A stretch of 64,000 bases of DNA from JAXMDC01 sp046349035 (GTDB lineage Bacteria; Pseudomonadota; Alphaproteobacteria; Rhizobiales; Kaistiaceae). This document shows, piece by piece, positions 60,774 to 64,000 of this stretch. Made by a program: the position numbers and the translations under genes. The stretch is from positions 496,001 to 560,000 of the forward strand of contig JAXMDC010000003.1 of the NCBI GenBank assembly GCA_046349035.1, written 5' to 3'. Under the pieces are notes generated by a model that worked only from the letters and a program-made list of their open reading frames with translations, made no database searches and was not told the DNA's origin. The stretch's first letter is position 1; each line of letters starts with the position of its first letter.

Positions 60774-63347
60774 ATGAACGACACGACCAACCCCGGCGAA
60801 AAGACTATTTCAGTCACCGCGAAGAAGACGTTCACGCTGAAGCGCCCGGGTGTCGAGCGCGACACGGTGCGGCAGAGTTTCTCGCACGGGCGCACGAATA
60901 CCGTCGTTGTCGAGAAGAAGCGCAAGCGCCTGCCCGGCGAGACGAAAGGCGAGCCCGAAGCCAAGGTCGCGCCCGCGCCCCAGCCGTCGCCGGCTCCCAC
61001 TGCTCCAGCCCCTCAGCCGCGGCCGCGGGTCGAAGCCAAGGGCGACCCACGCGGCGGCTTGGTGTTGCGCCAGCTGTCGGAGGACGAGAAGGACGCGAGA
61101 GCGCGCGCGCTTGCCGACGCCAAGGTACACGAGGCGGAACAGCGGGCCCTTGCCGAGGACAACGCCCGCCGGCGCGCCGCCGATGCTGAGCGCGAACGTC
61201 GCGAGCGCGAGGAAGCGGAGCGCCGCCAGACTGAAGAGGACGCGCGACGGCACGCGGAGCTCGAGGCACGCACCAAGGCGGAGGCGGAAGCACGCCGCCG
61301 TTTCGGCGCGACGGAAGTCCGCGAGGAACCAGCGGCCGCACCCGCCGACAGCAAGGTCGCCATCGGCGAAAACGACCAGTTGGGCGGTCTGCACGCGCGG
61401 CTCAAGACCGCGCGGCCGCCGGAGCAGCGTCAGCCGGCGGTCAAGCGGGCCGAGGACCGGCGTCGCGGCAAGCTCACGCTTGTCAACGCCCTTGAGGACA
61501 GCGAACGCGAGCGGTCGCTGGCATCGGTCCGCCGTCGGCGCGAGCGCGAGAAAGCACGTAGCGCCGCCAGCGGGCCGCGGGAGAAGATCATTCGCGAAGT
61601 CACGATCCCCGAGACCATCACCATTCAAGAACTCGCCAACCGCATGGCGGAGCGATCGACCGACGTGGTGATGATGCTGATGAAGCAAGGTCAGCTGATG
61701 AAGGCGAGCGACGTCATCGATGCCGACCTCGCGCAGTTGATCGCCGAGGAGTTCGGCCACACGGTGCGACGCGTCTCGGCCGCCGACGTCGAACTCGGCC
61801 TCTTTGCCGGCAATGAGGAGAGCGGCGACCTCCTGCCTCGACCGCCCGTCGTCACCATCATGGGTCACGTCGACCACGGCAAGACGTCGCTTCTTGATGC
61901 TATTCGCAAGACGAACGTCGCGGCCGGCGAAGCCGGCGGGATCACCCAACACATAGGCGCATATCAGGTAGAGCACGCCGGCCGGAAGATTACGTTCATC
62001 GACACACCGGGCCACGCCGCGTTCACGGCGATGCGGGCGCGCGGCGCCAAGGTCACCGACATCGTCATCTTGGTGGTGGCAGCAGACGACGGCGTGATGC
62101 CGCAGACGATCGAAGCCATTCACCACGCCAAGGCGGCGCAGGTGCCGATCATTGTGGCGATCAACAAGATCGACAAGCCGGACGGCGACCCGATGCGGGT
62201 GCGCACCGAACTGCTGCAGCACGAAGTGTTCGTCGAAACGATGGGCGGCGAAGTCCTCGACGTCGAAGTGTCGGCGGTCAAAGGCACCAATCTCAGCAAA
62301 TTGCTCGATACCATCCTGCTGCAGGCCGAGGTTCTGGAGATCAAGGCGAATCCCAACCGGCCGGCGGAAGGAACCGTCATCGAAGCCAAGCTCGACCGCG
62401 GGCGCGGCGTGGTGGCGACGGTGCTGGTGCAAAAGGGCACGCTGCGGATCGGAGACATTGTCGTGGCGGGCGCCGAATGGGGCCGGGTGCGCGCGCTGAT
62501 CGACGACCGCGGCGACAATGTCAGCGAGGCGCTGCCGGCGATGCCGGTCGCCCTGCTCGGCTTTCAGGGCGCCCCTGAGGCGGGCGACCGCGTGGCGGTC
62601 GTGGACAGCGAGGCAAGAGCCCGCGAAATCGCCGGCTACCGTGATCGACTGAAGCGCGACAAAGCGCAGGCGAGACTGACCGGCGCCCGCGGCTCGCTCG
62701 AGCAGATGATGAACCAGCTCCAGGCGAGCGGGCAGAAGATATTCCCGCTCGTCATTAAGGGCGACGTGCAAGGATCGGTCGAAGCGATCGAGGGGGCCCT
62801 GACCGCGCTTTCCACCAACGAAGTGGCGACGCGGATCATCCATGCCGGGGTCGGCGGCATCACCGAGTCGGACATCGCTCTTGCCGAGGCATCGAGCGCT
62901 GCGGTGATCGGCTTCAACGTCCGCGCGAATGCACAGGCGCGCGCCGAGGCGGCCACGCAGGGCATCGAGATCCGCTACTACAACATCATCTACAACCTCG
63001 TCGACGACGTGAAAGCGGCGATGTCGGGACTGCTCAGTCCCGAGCGTCGCGAGACGATGCTTGGCAACGCGCAAATACTGGAGATCTTCAACATCTCCAA
63101 GGTCGGGAAGGTGGCGGGCTGCCGTGTCACCGACGGTACGGTGGAGCGCGGCGCGCATGTCCGCCTCATCCGCGACAACGTCGTAATCCATGAAGGCAAG
63201 CTGTCGACGCTGAAGCGCTTCAAGGACGAAGTGCGCGAGGTGCCTGCCGGGCAGGAGTGCGGGATGGCCTTCGAGAAGTACGAGGACATGCGCGCCGGCG
63301 ATGTCATCGAATGCTACCGCGTCGAGGAAGTGGCGCGTACGCTCTGA
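60774..63347 (+). CDS. infB: Translation initiation factor IF-2
   Basis: 857 aa. A long charged/Ala-rich N-terminal region (about 1-280) is typical for the alphaproteobacterial form. The GTPase begins with G1 GHVDHGKTSL near 364, G3 DTPGHAAF and G4 NKID. Domains II and C-terminal III/IV (VKGDVQGSVEA; FEKYEDMRAGDVIECYRVEE) follow. It places initiator tRNA on the 30S subunit. ATG adjacent to the ylxR stop. Confidence 0.97.
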   Translation: MNDTTNPGEKTISVTAKKTFTLKRPGVERDTVRQSFSHGRTNTVVVEKKRKRLPGETKGEPEAKVAPAPQPSPAPTAPAPQPRPRVEAKGDPRGGLVLRQLSEDEKDARARALADAKVHEAEQRALAEDNARRRAADAERERREREEAERRQTEEDARRHAELEARTKAEAEARRRFGATEVREEPAAAPADSKVAIGENDQLGGLHARLKTARPPEQRQPAVKRAEDRRRGKLTLVNALEDSERERSLASVRRRREREKARSAASGPREKIIREVTIPETITIQELANRMAERSTDVVMMLMKQGQLMKASDVIDADLAQLIAEEFGHTVRRVSAADVELGLFAGNEESGDLLPRPPVVTIMGHVDHGKTSLLDAIRKTNVAAGEAGGITQHIGAYQVEHAGRKITFIDTPGHAAFTAMRARGAKVTDIVILVVAADDGVMPQTIEAIHHAKAAQVPIIVAINKIDKPDGDPMRVRTELLQHEVFVETMGGEVLDVEVSAVKGTNLSKLLDTILLQAEVLEIKANPNRPAEGTVIEAKLDRGRGVVATVLVQKGTLRIGDIVVAGAEWGRVRALIDDRGDNVSEALPAMPVALLGFQGAPEAGDRVAVVDSEARAREIAGYRDRLKRDKAQARLTGARGSLEQMMNQLQASGQKIFPLVIKGDVQGSVEAIEGALTALSTNEVATRIIHAGVGGITESDIALAEASSAAVIGFNVRANAQARAEAATQGIEIRYYNIIYNLVDDVKAAMSGLLSPERRETMLGNAQILEIFNISKVGKVAGCRVTDGTVERGAHVRLIRDNVVIHEGKLSTLKRFKDEVREVPAGQECGMAFEKYEDMRAGDVIECYRVEEVARTL

Positions 63348-63373
63348 CCGACGAAACACGCCAGGTGTAGCTC

Positions 63374-63778
63374 ATGCGTTCCTCGCCGGCCCCCTCCCCC
63401 CGCGGCCTCCGCGTGGGGGAGATGATCCGTCACGCGCTCGCCGAGACGCTGATGCGCGGGGAGATTCACGATCCCGTCTTCGACGGCGTGCTGGTGACGG
63501 TGGCCGAGGTCAAGATGTCGCCCGACCTCAAGCTCGCTACCGCTTATGTGGCGCCGCTTGCCGGCAAGGACGCCGATGCGATCCTGGAGGCATTCGAGCG
63601 CAATCGTCGCTTCCTTAGAGGCGTGATCGCCAAGCGGGTTAACCTGCGCTACGCTCCCGACCTCCGCTTCCGGCTCGATGAGTCCTTCGCCGAGGGCGAG
63701 AGGATCGATGCCCTGCTCCGGCAACCCGCCGTGCGGCGCGATCTGAAGCGGGACGAAGACGCGGAAGACGGTCAGTGA
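63374..63778 (+). CDS. rbfA: Ribosome-binding factor A
   Basis: 134 aa. RVGEMIRHALAETLMRGEIH and VKMSPDLKLATAYVAPL are the RbfA signature (KH-like domain); the C-terminus is charged. Needed for 16S 5'-end processing and cold growth. The stop overlaps truB (GTGA). Confidence 0.95.
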   Translation: MRSSPAPSPRGLRVGEMIRHALAETLMRGEIHDPVFDGVLVTVAEVKMSPDLKLATAYVAPLAGKDADAILEAFERNRRFLRGVIAKRVNLRYAPDLRFRLDESFAEGERIDALLRQPAVRRDLKRDEDAEDGQ

Positions 63779-64000
63779 GCCGCAAGAAGAAGGGACGGCC
63801 GGTCTCCGGCTGGCTGGCGCTCGACAAGCCAACCGGCATCACCTCGACGCGGGCGCTCGCCATCGTCAAGCGCCTGTTCGACGCCGAGAAGGCCGGCCAC
63901 GCCGGTACACTCGACCCGTTGGCGTCGGGCATCCTGCCGATCGCGCTCGGCGAGGCGACCAAGACAGTCCCCTACGTCATGGATGGCCGCAAGCGGTACC
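63775..64000 (+). CDS. truB: tRNA pseudouridine-55 synthase TruB, 3' end outside window
   Basis: The first 75 residues. GWLALDKPTGITSTRAL and the catalytic Asp loop AGHAGTLDPLASGILPIALG near 41-60 identify TruB, which makes pseudouridine 55 in tRNA. GTG start overlaps the rbfA stop. The frame is still open at the window end. Confidence 0.95.
   Translation, partial: MSRKKKGRPVSGWLALDKPTGITSTRALAIVKRLFDAEKAGHAGTLDPLASGILPIALGEATKTVPYVMDGRKRY

Noticed and set aside
60810..63359. Long open frame on the minus strand opposite infB (849 codons)
   Set aside because: It is a GC-rich shadow of the IF-2 gene; it has no domain or start signal and its codons mirror infB.
1..64000. CRISPR array, rRNA, tRNA or IS element
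   Set aside because: No regularly spaced repeats, no rRNA-like stretch, no clear tRNA T-arm and no transposase gene were seen.

Overview
This is a GC-rich alphaproteobacterial chromosome segment. Evidence for the group: the gene strings rnd-lptC-lptA-lptB-rpoN-ptsN, chvI-chvG-hprK-EIIA-HPr, nfuA-tsaB-rimI-fur-miaB-phoH-ybeY-corC-lnt and rimP-nusA-ylxR-infB-rbfA-truB are all typical of that class. HprK is the short alphaproteobacterial form, and a DUF1150/small heat-shock protein pair is present. The genus cannot be fixed from the sequence; a Rhodospirillales- or Hyphomicrobiales-like soil or aquatic bacterium fits.

Region 1 (1-about 10.9 kb) is an accessory island. It opens with the end of an AlpA-like regulator, a helix-turn-helix/zinc-ribbon protein and a tyrosine recombinase. 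A DUF429 (RNase H-fold) protein and a complete type I restriction-modification operon follow. The operon order is hsdM-hsdS-X-hsdR, where X is a 282-aa protein whose C-terminus resembles abortive-infection (Abi-C-like) proteins. A coiled-coil protein and an acidic-tailed protein close the island before an AT-richer spacer.

Region 2 (11-27.9 kb) is a catabolic and exported-protein segment. It holds a DUF3299 protein, a secreted alpha/beta hydrolase, malonyl-CoA synthetase, a tripartite tricarboxylate transporter split in two (tctC apart from tctB-tctA), a class V aminotransferase, a large FAD/Fe-S 2-hydroxyacid dehydrogenase coupled to tctA, an exported metallo-beta-lactamase-fold protein, a TupA-like binding protein, a PilZ protein, a PQQ-associated beta-propeller and a small lipoprotein. 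Together they suggest uptake and oxidation of a carboxylic acid.

Region 3 (28-48.3 kb) is mostly core. It covers RNase D, LPS transport (lptCAB), sigma-54, PTS-Ntr EIIA, a DNA-repair exonuclease and an ATP-dependent ligase separated by an inverted ABC exporter, pyrD, small heat-shock and heme/FMN proteins, the ChvI/ChvG envelope-stress two-component system with its PTS regulatory genes, and a flavoprotein/cyclic-nucleotide-binding pair.

Region 4 (48.5-64 kb) is a dense plus-strand core block for tRNA modification, ribosome maturation, translation initiation and lipoprotein acylation. Two points stand out: trmB seems to start at CTG, and an intrinsic terminator (probable attenuator) lies just before rimP. 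The window ends inside truB.

I found no rRNA, tRNA, CRISPR array or insertion sequence. The best candidate for something undescribed is the type I restriction operon with its embedded Abi-C-like gene and unknown flanking genes.
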